Source of the DNA: an uncultured Arenicella sp.
GTDB lineage: Bacteria; Pseudomonadota; Gammaproteobacteria; Arenicellales; Arenicellaceae
DNA length: 64,000 nucleotides
Assembly (NCBI GenBank): GCA_947499305.1
Contig: CANMNN010000010.1
Location: 1 to 64,000, forward strand
Direction: 5' to 3'
Made by a program: the position numbers and the translations under genes. Every line of letters begins with the position of its first letter. Position 1 is the stretch's first letter. Below, piece after piece: positions 17,215 to 25,791 of this stretch. The notes beneath the pieces were generated by a model. That model ran no database searches. It was not told the origin of the DNA and worked only from the letters and a program-made list of their open reading frames with translations.

Positions 17215-17733
17215 ATGACTACTTTGCGTAAACCATATCACTTTTTATTACTAATATCGGCTCTCTTAAGCACAGCGCATGCTCAACAGCGAGGCGAAAT
17301 ACCCGACTATAAGGTATTCGGAGAAGCCCAAAACCAACACGAAGCAAAACAAATAGCACGCTTGGTAAGTGACTATCAATCTAGCTGGAAAGAGCTTAAT
17401 GCTAAAAAGCTTATCGCACTGCATACCAGCGATACCGAATGGACAAATGCCTTCGCGAGAATGTTCCAAGACTCCAAGACCCTAGAAACGTTCTTAGAAA
17501 ACAGGCTTTTCCCACAATTTGAGAAGATGTTTTCTGAAACACAAACCCTGACAATTAAACCCATATCACTGCGATATTTAGGCAACGACGCAGCCGTGAT
17601 TCACCTCTACACAGAATTTCAAACCGACCCATCTAAACCAGAAATAATTCGCAGAACCCACTTCCACTTAGTTGCACAGCAAATAGGCTCTACTTGGAAA
17701 ATCGCGCACACGTCGATCATGGATCCTCGCTAA
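17215..17733 (+). CDS. Exported NTF2/SnoaL-like protein
   Basis: The 172-residue protein has a signal peptide (FLLLISALLSTAHAQQ, cleavage after about residue 24). The remainder looks like a single NTF2-like (SnoaL/DUF4440) domain: helices around QIARLVSDYQSSWKELNAKKLIALHT, then beta strands ending in HFHLVAQQIGSTWKIAHTSIM. Such domains act as small-molecule binding or isomerase-like folds; no specific reaction can be assigned. GAGGA precedes the ATG. It is divergent from the LytTR regulator gene, with an 84-base gap, so it may be its target. Confidence 0.78.
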   Translation: MTTLRKPYHFLLLISALLSTAHAQQRGEIPDYKVFGEAQNQHEAKQIARLVSDYQSSWKELNAKKLIALHTSDTEWTNAFARMFQDSKTLETFLENRLFPQFEKMFSETQTLTIKPISLRYLGNDAAVIHLYTEFQTDPSKPEIIRRTHFHLVAQQIGSTWKIAHTSIMDPR

Positions 17734-17811
17734 ACCGATGCCAACAAAAGCTCTGCATGACACGTTAGGGACTGCCAGAGACAATCAAAGGCACTTACGA
17801 AGGTAGAAGAA

Positions 17812-17843
17812 AAAAGGCCGATTCAAAATTGAATCGGCCTTTT
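17812..17843. terminator. Bidirectional terminator between convergent genes
   Basis: GGCCGATTCAA and TTGAATCGGCC form an 11-bp perfect inverted repeat flanked by A and T runs (AAAAA left, TTTT right), so it can terminate transcription from both the NTF2-like gene and the protease gene. Confidence 0.92.
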
Positions 17844-17873
17844 AACGCAGCGCTTAATTAGCGCAGAACCATC

Positions 17874-19640
17874 TTACAATGTAATTTGATTCGTACACGT
17901 TGAGCTACCCGCTTCACAAACTTGGAAGGTATAAGTAGCGGACTTACTTACGGAGAACGATGCTGAACCGTCATTCGACTGGGTGCTATTCAAACTTCCA
18001 TTGATGTAGATATCAACGCTAGAACTGCTTGCACCCGTCCAGTTAATGTTAGCTTGACGATTTCCTTTAGAGCGATTGCCTGAAAGACTCAGCTCTGCAG
18101 GAGGCTCAGTACCGCCACATCCATTTGCTGTCAAGTAATCGCTCGCTGCTTTCGCCTTAACGATGCCGTAACCAAAGAAATCATCACGCCCTGCAGCGCC
18201 CTGGTCTTCGGCTGTCGCCTTCATTGCTTCGCGCACATCGGTGCCATTACAGCTTGGGTGATTCGACCAAATCAAAGCCGCTGCTCCAGCTGCAGCGGGT
18301 GTAGCCATTGAAGTACCGCTTAGCAACGAATAATCACTCGCGGTTACCGATACCGTCGCTGTTGATGAACCCACAATTGCGGCACGATCTTCTTGAGCCG
18401 CTCCGACAGCAGGAATACTAGACGTGTTTGTATCTCCTAAGGTTCCCGCCAGCACACCTGGCTCATTATTTACAATAACGGCACCTATTCCACCAGAGTT
18501 CTCGCAGTTCTGCACCTTATCCAAAAATGAAATGGCGCCACGATCAATTACACAAACTTTGCCACTTGCTCCCGCATCTACTGCTTCAGCGGTGCCCATA
18601 AAATAGGTCACCCCTGTCACCACACCGGTGTTTTCCATCGCAAGAGACTGATAATTTGCGCCATCAACACTTAAGCCAGAAGAAACGCCTGTGCCAGCTG
18701 GAAAGGTTGAAAGGGTATCAACACCGCCAGCGGTAACTTCTACACCGAAACCATCATTTACAACGGTAGTTTGTTTTTTACCACGACCGGTCACCATGGT
18801 GTTGGATGGGTGTTGAGAGAAGTCAGCGATATTGTTATCCGCGTCATTAGCACCAATCATCATCACTGATTCGTAGCCTGCAGGGTATGAACGAACATTG
18901 TTACCATCGTTACCAGCCGCGGCTAGTACTAATCCACCGTTATCAGTGAACGACTTAAATGCATTCTCTTCAGTTGAGTTAGCACCGCCACCGCCAAGGC
19001 TCATTGTGATGATGTTAGCTCCGGATTGAGTACACTTTTCAGCGGCCAGGGCTAAATCAGATGAATAACCATAACCATCAGCATTAAACACCTTGATAAT
19101 GTGCATGGGCACACCTGGCGCCATTCCGATAACACCAAAAGCATTATCCGCAGCGCCAACGGTACCAGCTACATGAGTACCGTGTGGGCCACCCGCTTCG
19201 AACCAGTTCCCTGTGCCTGAATCGTTGTCACCGGTGACACTCGGCCAATCGAAATCTTGGTTTGAGTTATCTAAGCCAGAATCGATCACACACACTTTTT
19301 GACCACTCTGTAAGCTTAGTTGATCACCTTGAGATTGATAGATCGCATATGGCGTAATCTGCTCAGTCATCGGATTACCAACATCGTCATTGAATATAGC
19401 TAGTGGAAACCGCTTTGCATCAATTTCCATTGATTTAAAGCCAGATTTTCCACGCATCGCTGATTTACCAGCATCATCTAACTCAACCGCAAACCAGCCG
19501 TTGCCTTCAGCCTTTACAGCGTGGCCTTTCTTAAGACCATTTGCATTTGAATCGTGCGAAACGATTACACGCTCAGCATGTGCTACCGAGCTAAGCGCCA
19601 ATAGTGTAGCGGCGCTAATTACTTTCATTTTTAATGACAT
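17874..19640 (-). CDS. Secreted subtilisin-like serine protease (S8) with PA domain
   Basis: This secreted endopeptidase has a signal peptide (residues 1-22, ending SSVAHA) and a peptidase S8 domain. The triad is D120 (VCVIDSGLDNSN), H153 (GPHGTHVAG) and S443 (LLSGTSMATP); N243 in AAAGNDGNN is the oxyanion Asn. A protease-associated domain is inserted between about residues 320 and 430, before the Ser motif. The last ~80 residues form a Ser/Asn-rich beta domain after LSLSGNRSKGNRQ, resembling a fibronectin-like fold, with one Cys pair near the end. Total length 588. A GGGGGA ribosome-binding site precedes the ATG. The role is probably extracellular protein breakdown. Confidence 0.95.
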   Translation of the reverse strand: MSLKMKVISAATLLALSSVAHAERVIVSHDSNANGLKKGHAVKAEGNGWFAVELDDAGKSAMRGKSGFKSMEIDAKRFPLAIFNDDVGNPMTEQITPYAIYQSQGDQLSLQSGQKVCVIDSGLDNSNQDFDWPSVTGDNDSGTGNWFEAGGPHGTHVAGTVGAADNAFGVIGMAPGVPMHIIKVFNADGYGYSSDLALAAEKCTQSGANIITMSLGGGGANSTEENAFKSFTDNGGLVLAAAGNDGNNVRSYPAGYESVMMIGANDADNNIADFSQHPSNTMVTGRGKKQTTVVNDGFGVEVTAGGVDTLSTFPAGTGVSSGLSVDGANYQSLAMENTGVVTGVTYFMGTAEAVDAGASGKVCVIDRGAISFLDKVQNCENSGGIGAVIVNNEPGVLAGTLGDTNTSSIPAVGAAQEDRAAIVGSSTATVSVTASDYSLLSGTSMATPAAAGAAALIWSNHPSCNGTDVREAMKATAEDQGAAGRDDFFGYGIVKAKAASDYLTANGCGGTEPPAELSLSGNRSKGNRQANINWTGASSSSVDIYINGSLNSTQSNDGSASFSVSKSATYTFQVCEAGSSTCTNQITL

Positions 19641-19824
19641 TTACAATCCCCCAAAGGATTTTATTATTATTGATTTGACCTGAACTGTTCATCGAGAACT
19701 ATGGCCCCTTTTTTATCGGATAACTTTCGAGGAATAGATGATTTACCATCGGCCCTAAAATTTATCGATTAGGCATTAAAACAATATTAAGAGAAATGAG
19801 CCATTATTCGCTGATTGATTGCTT

Positions 19825-19858
19825 TAATTGCGTGAATTATTCGTGAAGAACGCAATTA
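19825..19858. repeat. Inverted repeat downstream of the oxygenase gene
   Basis: TAATTGCGT (19825-19833) and ACGCAATTA (19850-19858) form a perfect 9-bp stem with a 16-base loop in the 283-base gap between the 2OG oxygenase stop and the protease start. There is no T run on the oxygenase side; it could be an mRNA 3' hairpin or a regulator site for the protease promoter. Confidence 0.5.
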
Positions 19859-19923
19859 GGCCGCAGATTATTGCGCCTCTAATTTTCGAGTTAATAACGG
19901 GAGCGAAATTACTAATCACTTGC

Positions 19924-20616
19924 CTAAGAAGTCGAGTAAATTTTCTCGGCTCGGTTAAACATAATCCATGAGGTTGCAATATATTTATCGCCGCTAACTG
20001 CCAAATTACCTCTATGAGAATGAGTAAAGCCTGCCGGTGCAATAACCATTTTTCCCTTTTTAGGTTTGAGTTTGCGTTGTTGATAATAGAACTCAGTTTC
20101 TCCACCCTCCTCAACATCGTTAAGATAAAACATATAGAGCAAGACTCGATGTAAAGGCTCATGGCCGCCTAATTGAGGGTACTGCTCAGAATGCCAATGA
20201 GGGTAGCCGCCTTCTCCCTGGCAATACTTTTGAATATTTACCGACCCGCTACGATACAAGTAAGCAATAATATTAGCGATCTGGGGTTTGCCATACTCAT
20301 CAAAATTCTCTGGCGTTATGGTCAGCGGCACGCCATTTTCATCAGATAAGGTAACGGAAACGCTGCCAACAAGTGCCAAACAATATTTTTCAAAATATTC
20401 GCAGGCCTTTGAAATCGTATACTGAAGAATCTCAGCTTTTAAGGAATCAAACTCAGGGTGCTCATCAAGCATCAAATCTATGCTGTTCTTCTTGGCCAAA
20501 TCCACTCCCCCGCCGATACGCCCTTGATAAGCACCTTGATGTTCATTGATGATCTTAACGAGCCGATCACATAAATCATCTGGAAGCGCGCTGGGATACT
20601 CTTCTATAAAGTCCAT
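19924..20616 (-). CDS. 2-oxoglutarate/Fe(II)-dependent oxygenase (prolyl-4-hydroxylase-like)
   Basis: The 230-residue product has the double-stranded beta-helix core of 2OG oxygenases at about residues 120-220. Metal ligands appear to be H142 and E144 in YPHWHSEQYP (an H-x-E variant of H-x-D) with distal H201 in FTHSHRG; K211 (GDKYIATSW) is the likely 2-oxoglutarate-binding base. The segment RVLLYMFYLNDVEEGGETEF is typical of prolyl-4-hydroxylase-like enzymes. The substrate is unknown; protein hydroxylation and small-molecule oxidation are both possible. It stands alone, followed by the inverted repeat at 19825-19858. Confidence 0.85.
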   Translation of the reverse strand: MDFIEEYPSALPDDLCDRLVKIINEHQGAYQGRIGGGVDLAKKNSIDLMLDEHPEFDSLKAEILQYTISKACEYFEKYCLALVGSVSVTLSDENGVPLTITPENFDEYGKPQIANIIAYLYRSGSVNIQKYCQGEGGYPHWHSEQYPQLGGHEPLHRVLLYMFYLNDVEEGGETEFYYQQRKLKPKKGKMVIAPAGFTHSHRGNLAVSGDKYIATSWIMFNRAEKIYSTS

Positions 20617-20800
20617 CTGAGGTTAGGTATAGATCTAAGATTTAAGTAGTTTAGTATTGCAAAAGGATTAAAGCTAGCTGTGACATAGAAGCCTAGACCA
20701 CATAAGTAAAGGAACAAATATACGTAAGCCACAACGCCGCTCTTACCAAGATTAATAAGAATACATCAGTGAAACGGAGGTTAAATAGGATTAGTGTAGT

Positions 20801-20945
20801 TCATGTCCATCGGGCTAACCTAATAAACGAAAATCTTGTTCGAACAAAAGGTACGAAAATAAAGCGCCTACGGCTTAATCAGAAATATCGGGTACTCATG
20901 TCCATTGAGAATAACTACGAAGTGGAAATCTAGTACGAAAATAAA
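20801..20945. repeat. Pair of degenerate direct repeats
   Basis: Both segments begin with TCATGTCCAT (20801-20810 and 20896-20905) and both end with GTACGAAAATAAA (20851-20863 and 20933-20945). The interiors differ in length and sequence. The second copy runs into the hairpin at 20944-20982. Confidence 0.6.
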
Positions 20946-20982
20946 AAGACTCGCTCTTATTATTGTTGTTAACGAGTCTTTT
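20944..20982 (+). terminator. Terminator-like hairpin in gene-free region
   Basis: AAAAGACTCG (20944-20953) pairs with CGAGTCTTTT (20973-20982) across a 19-base loop, followed by CATTTTC. No gene ends just before it, so it may end an unannotated small RNA read from the repeat region. Confidence 0.5.
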
Positions 20983-21246
20983 CATTTTCATGAGTCGTGC
21001 TATTAGCTGCACTTTCCTCACTCCTAGGCGACTTGGGCTAGACCAATGTCTGGAACGCAAATTACCTAAAATTTAGGTGCTTGTCTATCCTTTTATAACT
21101 AAATGTTTACCTTGATATGAATTAAAGTAATTACATTGACAATTTGTCTAGTTTCACGGATTTTTCACACCTCATATTAGTTTCCCGCGCAGCGCATTTA
21201 CCAATAGAAAGCAGACTTAAGCGCTCGCAAAATTAGTCTCTACCGC

Positions 21247-21388
21247 TATAATACCGTGTCTTATTTAAGGGTCAGCTGCGAGGCAATAGACGCAAATCGT
21301 TTAGCTTATCGGCTTTGCCAATTAAATCAGTCGATTGATTAGGCAAAGACCGGGCGCATTTTCCCTACTTAACCAACCTGATGTTGGT
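21247..21388 (+). promoter_or_regulatory. Probable glyQS promoter -10 and structured leader
   Basis: TATAAT at 21247-21252 is a perfect -10, although no good -35 lies at the right distance. The transcript would carry a leader of about 160 nt with CTTTGCC/GGCAAAG (21313-21319 and 21342-21348, with an inner AATCA/TGATT stem) and ACCAAC/GTTGGT (21372-21377 and 21383-21388). Neither hairpin has a T run. Confidence 0.4.
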
Positions 21389-21417
21389 AAAAACCTCTAG
21401 CAGATAAATTAACTATC

Positions 21418-22308
21418 ATGAGTAATGTACTAAGCTTCCAAGACATGATTCTGCGTTTGCAGCAGTTTTGGGCGGATAATGGTTGCGTAATAATGCAACC
21501 GATCGATACAGAAGTTGGTGCCGGCACCTTCCATTCGCCAACCTTTTTAGGCGCGATTGGCCCAGAACCAATGAATGCGGCTTATGTGCAACCTTCTCGT
21601 CGCCCAACCGATGGCCGATACGGCGAAAACCCGAATCGCCTGCAACATTACTTTCAGTATCAAGTGATTTTGAAACCGTCGCCTGACAATATTCAAGAGC
21701 TCTACCTTGAGTCGATGAAGGAACTCGGTATCGACATGCTCAGCGATGACATTCGCTTTGTCGAAGACAATTGGGAGTCGCCAACTATTGGAGCATGGGG
21801 TCTCGGATGGGAAGTATGGCTTAACGGTATGGAAGTGACTCAGTTCACTTATTTTCAACAGGTAGGCGGCCTTGATTGCAAACCCGTCACCGGAGAGATC
21901 ACCTATGGCCTCGAGCGTATTGCCTTATATCTTCAAGGTGTTGACAGCGTTTACGATTTAAAATGGACCGATGGCTTTACCTACGGTGATATCTATCATC
22001 AAAACGAAGTTGAACAATCAACCTTTAACTTCGAGCACGCCAACGTTGAAGAGCTGTTCCACCAGTTCAACGCCTGCGAGGCCGAAGCCAAGTATTTACT
22101 TGAACAAAACTTGCCACTTCCGGCCTATGAGAAAATGCTAAAAGCCTCTCACGGATTTAACATGTTAGACGCTCGTCATGCCATTGGAGTTACCGAGCGC
22201 GCGCGCTACATCGGCCGCATTCGTGCCCTCGCTAAAGGCGTTGCCCAGTCTTACTATGAATCACGCGAAGCCTTAGGCTTCCCACGCGGACGCAACGCCG
22301 AGGCCTAA
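21418..22308 (+). CDS. glyQ: Glycyl-tRNA synthetase alpha subunit
   Basis: This is the class II catalytic subunit of the tetrameric (alpha2beta2) bacterial glycyl-tRNA synthetase, which activates glycine with ATP. The 296-residue product starts [20 protein letters not shown], has [27 protein letters not shown] (motif 2 region) near 33 and the [20 protein letters not shown] motif 3 region near 165. Length and sequence are typical. glyS follows after 4 bases, so the two are translated together. Confidence 0.98.
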   Translation: MSNVLSFQDMILRLQQFWADNGCVIMQPIDTEVGAGTFHSPTFLGAIGPEPMNAAYVQPSRRPTDGRYGENPNRLQHYFQYQVILKPSPDNIQELYLESMKELGIDMLSDDIRFVEDNWESPTIGAWGLGWEVWLNGMEVTQFTYFQQVGGLDCKPVTGEITYGLERIALYLQGVDSVYDLKWTDGFTYGDIYHQNEVEQSTFNFEHANVEELFHQFNACEAEAKYLLEQNLPLPAYEKMLKASHGFNMLDARHAIGVTERARYIGRIRALAKGVAQSYYESREALGFPRGRNAEA

Positions 22309-22312
22309 TTGC

Positions 22313-24400
22313 ATGACTACTCTATTAATTGAATTAGGCACCGAAGAACTGCCTCCAAAAGCACTAAAAAAACTCAGTGATGCTTTTACTGCTGAGCTAC
22401 TCAATGGCTTACTTGATGCGCAACTGATTCAGAAAGCGGATGCCGACTCATCAGCTCCTTACGCGTCACCACGTCGCTTAGCCTTAAGTGTGCCAAATGT
22501 AATAGTCGCCCAGCCAGATCAAACCATCGAGCGTCGTGGCCCTGCGGTTCAAGCCGCGTTTAAAGATGATGGTTCGGCTACTCCAGCAGCAATGGGCTTT
22601 GCCAAGTCATGCGGCGTAGAGGTCGAAGATCTAGAACGAGTGAAAACTGATAAGGGCGAATGGTTGAGCTATAACATCAACGAAAAAGGCAAAACCCTTG
22701 CCGAGCTTGTGCCTGGCGTTATCGATCAAGCGATTAAACGCCTTCCAATTCCTAAACGCATGCGTTGGGGTGATGGTACAGCTGAATTCGTGCGTCCTGT
22801 TAAGTGGTTAATTGTGATGCATGGTGATCAAGTATTGCCGGCTACCGTTCTTGATGTTGAGTCGAACAACACGACTCGCGGACATCGCTTTCACAGCGAA
22901 GGTGAGTTCGTAATTTCGAACGCCGACAGCTATCAAGCAAGCCTTTTAGACACCGGCCATGTCGTTGCTGATTTCTCAGTGCGACAAGCGATGATCGTCG
23001 AACAAGTCAATGCCGCGGCCGCAAGTGTGGGCGGGCAAATTGAAGACGACCAAGCGTTATTAGATGAAGTGACCGGTCTGGTTGAATACCCAACTGCGGT
23101 TATCGGCGATTTTGACAAGAGCTTCTTGGAAGTTCCTCAAGAGTGCTTGATCTCATCAATGCGCGATCACCAAAAGTATTTTCATGTGGTCGACGCCGCT
23201 GGCAAATTGATGCCGCACTTCATTACAGTCAGCAATATCGAAAGCAAGAACCCCGAGCAAGTTCAGTCAGGTAACGAAAAAGTGCTTCGCGCCAGGCTTT
23301 CAGACGCGCAGTTCTTCTGGCTTACCGATCAAAAAATGAAACTAGCGGAGCGCGTAGAACGCCTCGATAACGTGATGTTTCACGCCAAACTTGGCAGCGT
23401 ATTAGAAAAATCTAAACGCATTCAAAATTTAGCCGGCAAGTTAGCGGCTAAGATGAACGCCGATGCAGCAATTGCAGAGCGAGGAGCATTACTCGCTAAG
23501 GCCGATTTAGTCTCTGACATGGTTGGCGAGTTCGATGAGTTACAAGGCATCATGGGCCACTATTATGCTGATCGAGACGGAGAACCAGCTTTGGTCGGCG
23601 AATGCGTAGAGCAACACTATTGGCCAAAATTCGCTGGCGACCAATTGCCAAGTAGCGCCGAAGCTCAAGCCGTAGCGCTTGCCGATAAACTCGATAGCTT
23701 GGTTGGTATTTATGGTTCAGGTGAAGTTCCTACGGGCGACAAAGACCCATACGCATTGCGTAGAGCATCTTTGAGCATTCTGCGCATTTTAATCGAACAA
23801 CAGCGACCGTTTAATTTGTCTGAATTGGTTGCTGAATCGGCATCGATTTATGCTGAACTGCAAAACATTGAAATTGATCGCGACACTCAGGCCGCTATAG
23901 TTGGCTTTGTTCGTGGGCGCTTGACCGCGTTTTACCAATCGCAAAATATAGCGACGTCTACGATTAATGCGGTAATGGCCTGCGAGCCAGACAGCCCACT
24001 CGATTTTGAGCAGCGTGTGAAAGCCGTTAGCGCATTTAGCGAAGCTTCTGAAGCCGCCGATTTGGCTGCAGCTAACAAACGCATTAGCAACATTTTAAAG
24101 AAGCAAGACGGTGACGTCGCGATAGAAGTTGATGAATCTACGCTGACTGAAGCTGCCGAAAAAGCACTATTCTCAAGCATTAAGAGTATCGAAGCGGACT
24201 GCATATCGCTATTTGACAGTGGTAACTACCAACAAGGCTTAGAGAAACTTGCTAGCCTGCGAACGCCGGTTGATGATTTTTTCGAGCACGTCATGGTCAT
24301 GAGTGACAACGAGGCCGAGAAGTTAAATCGCCTAGCCCTGCTTAAACGAATGCAGAGCCTCTTTTTACGCGTTGCTGACATCTCGCTTTTACAGGCTTAA
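22313..24400 (+). CDS. glyS: Glycyl-tRNA synthetase beta subunit
   Basis: GlyS binds tRNA-Gly and completes the alpha2beta2 synthetase. The 695-residue protein begins TTLLIELGTEELPPKALKKL, has PKRMRWGDGTAEFVRPVKWL near 143, the HD-like central region (LVSDMVGEFDELQGIMGHYYADRDGE, near 400) and GEVPTGDKDPYALRRASLSILRI near 470. The C-terminal anticodon-binding-like domain ends FLRVADISLLQA. It follows glyQ by 4 bases and is followed by gmhB after 14, suggesting one operon with gmhB and plsC. Confidence 0.98.
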   Translation: MTTLLIELGTEELPPKALKKLSDAFTAELLNGLLDAQLIQKADADSSAPYASPRRLALSVPNVIVAQPDQTIERRGPAVQAAFKDDGSATPAAMGFAKSCGVEVEDLERVKTDKGEWLSYNINEKGKTLAELVPGVIDQAIKRLPIPKRMRWGDGTAEFVRPVKWLIVMHGDQVLPATVLDVESNNTTRGHRFHSEGEFVISNADSYQASLLDTGHVVADFSVRQAMIVEQVNAAAASVGGQIEDDQALLDEVTGLVEYPTAVIGDFDKSFLEVPQECLISSMRDHQKYFHVVDAAGKLMPHFITVSNIESKNPEQVQSGNEKVLRARLSDAQFFWLTDQKMKLAERVERLDNVMFHAKLGSVLEKSKRIQNLAGKLAAKMNADAAIAERGALLAKADLVSDMVGEFDELQGIMGHYYADRDGEPALVGECVEQHYWPKFAGDQLPSSAEAQAVALADKLDSLVGIYGSGEVPTGDKDPYALRRASLSILRILIEQQRPFNLSELVAESASIYAELQNIEIDRDTQAAIVGFVRGRLTAFYQSQNIATSTINAVMACEPDSPLDFEQRVKAVSAFSEASEAADLAAANKRISNILKKQDGDVAIEVDESTLTEAAEKALFSSIKSIEADCISLFDSGNYQQGLEKLASLRTPVDDFFEHVMVMSDNEAEKLNRLALLKRMQSLFLRVADISLLQA

Positions 24401-24414
24401 CTCGCCGCGATTCA

Positions 24415-24990
24415 ATGCCTCAAAGCAAACACATGAAGCTGATCATTTTGGACCGTGACGGCGTAATCAACAAAGATTCGTCATTGTTCATCAAGAGCCC
24501 AGAAGAGTGGATACCCCTCAAAGGTAGCCTTGAGGCCATCGCACGCCTATCGCAAGCTGGTTATGAAGTAGTCATTATCACCAACCAATCAGGCATAGGC
24601 CGCGGGCTATTAAGCGCTGACACCTTAGCGAAAATCCATGTTCGCATGATCGACTATGTGCAACAACACGGTGGGAAGATTCAGAGTATTCTCTTCTGCC
24701 CACACCACCCTGATGACGGCTGCAATTGTCGCAAGCCCTTGCCGGGCATGTACCACGAATTAGCCGAACGGCTAAACATTAACTATAGTGGAGTATATTC
24801 GGTAGGAGACTCTGTGCGCGATTTACAAGCGGCAAAAGCCGTTGGCGCGAGCCCCGTATTAGTTAAAACAGGCAATGGCAAGAAAAGTCTAAAGAAAATT
24901 GCCAGCGACCCCACTATTGATCTAGATGGCACTTTGGTGTTCGACACCCTTGCTACATTTACGGATGCCTTGCTCAAGCAAGAAATCTAA
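24415..24990 (+). CDS. gmhB: D-glycero-beta-D-manno-heptose-1,7-bisphosphate 7-phosphatase
   Basis: GmhB removes the 7-phosphate of heptose bisphosphate in ADP-heptose synthesis for the LPS core. The HAD motif ILDRDGVIN gives D13 and D15; motif II is ITNQSGIGRG; the zinc-binding loop FCPHHPDDGCNCRKPLPG supplies C95, H97, C103 and C105; motif IV is VGDSVRDLQAAKAVG. Length 191 fits. ATG 24433 (MKLIILDRDG) is an alternative start giving a tighter family N-terminus. It lies between glyS and plsC, a common gammaproteobacterial order. The C-terminus (DLDGTLVFDTLATF) includes a chance HAD-like string. Confidence 0.95.
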   Translation: MPQSKHMKLIILDRDGVINKDSSLFIKSPEEWIPLKGSLEAIARLSQAGYEVVIITNQSGIGRGLLSADTLAKIHVRMIDYVQQHGGKIQSILFCPHHPDDGCNCRKPLPGMYHELAERLNINYSGVYSVGDSVRDLQAAKAVGASPVLVKTGNGKKSLKKIASDPTIDLDGTLVFDTLATFTDALLKQEI

Positions 24991-25023
24991 AGTGCCAGTC
25001 TAGAGCGCACTATCCAATAGCTT

Positions 25024-25719
25024 ATGATTTATATTCGTTCCATTTTGTTTTACTTGGTTGAAGCACTTTCAACCATTCCGTTCATGTTTGTTTCTATTTT
25101 CGCACTCGCGTTCAAACCCGTGACGCGTTCATGGATGATTGCAGGGTGGGCCAAATTCGTTACTTGGTGGCTAAGAATTACTTGCGGTTTAGACCACGAG
25201 CTCGAAGGCATGGAAAACATACCCGACGAACCCTGTGTGTTCGCCTGCGCGCACCAATCGACTTGGGAAACGATCACCACTCAAACGTTCTTACCGGCTC
25301 TCTCTTGGGTTCTTAAAAAGGAACTTCTTAGTATTCCGGTATTTGGTTTAGGTTTACGTGCTACCGGCCCAATTGCAATTGACCGCTCGGATAAGAAAAA
25401 CGCCTTGGATCAAGTTGTTGAGCAAGGCATTGAAAAATTCAAAGAAGGGCGCTATGTGCTGATCTTCCCTGAAGGCACTCGCTCACCTTATGGCAAGTCT
25501 GGGCGTTATAAAAAAGGGGCTGCAAAACTTGCCATCGCGGCTAACAAACCGATCATTCCAGTGGCTCATGATGCTGGAAAATATTGGTCGAGAGACAGTT
25601 GGTGGATTAAGCCCGGCACAATTCGCTGCATCTTTGGCCCGCCAATCAGTGTTGAGGGTAAAACAGACATACAAGTTACTGAAGAAATTCAACACTGGAT
25701 CGAATCGCAAGGCTTATAG
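25024..25719 (+). CDS. plsC: 1-acyl-sn-glycerol-3-phosphate acyltransferase (PlsC family)
   Basis: This inner-membrane enzyme acylates lysophosphatidic acid to phosphatidic acid. The 231-residue protein has an N-terminal hydrophobic segment (about 5-30), a catalytic block ACAHQSTWET with H77 and, at the position of the usual Asp, E82 (HX4E rather than HX4D), and the substrate-binding FPEGTRSPYGKSGRYKKG motif near 153. HX4E variants occur in PlsC relatives linked to glyS/gmhB, so activity is expected. It follows gmhB by 33 bases. Another lysophospholipid or lipid A-related acceptor cannot be excluded. Confidence 0.92.
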   Translation: MIYIRSILFYLVEALSTIPFMFVSIFALAFKPVTRSWMIAGWAKFVTWWLRITCGLDHELEGMENIPDEPCVFACAHQSTWETITTQTFLPALSWVLKKELLSIPVFGLGLRATGPIAIDRSDKKNALDQVVEQGIEKFKEGRYVLIFPEGTRSPYGKSGRYKKGAAKLAIAANKPIIPVAHDAGKYWSRDSWWIKPGTIRCIFGPPISVEGKTDIQVTEEIQHWIESQGL

Positions 25720-25791
25720 ATCCGGAATCTGGCACATGCTATAACCTAATCCCCCTCACTCAAAAACGCCAAGTCGTTATTGACTATCAGC

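Larger units (their letters stand above)
20617..21417. other. 800-bp gene-free region upstream of glyQ
   Basis: No protein-coding gene is supported here. The region holds two loosely repeated segments (20801-20863 and 20896-20945), a terminator-like hairpin (20944-20982), a perfect TATAAT -10 element (21247-21252) and two hairpins in the probable glyQS leader (21313-21348 and 21372-21388). TTGTTCGAACAA at 20837-20848 is a 12-bp palindrome. Very short frames starting at the two ATGTCCAT copies encode only 6 and 11 residues and are not called as genes. Confidence 0.6.

Noticed and set aside
20804-20940. Two very short frames starting at the ATGTCCAT copies
   Set aside because: They encode only 6 and 11 residues and differ after the third codon, so they are not supported as leader peptides.
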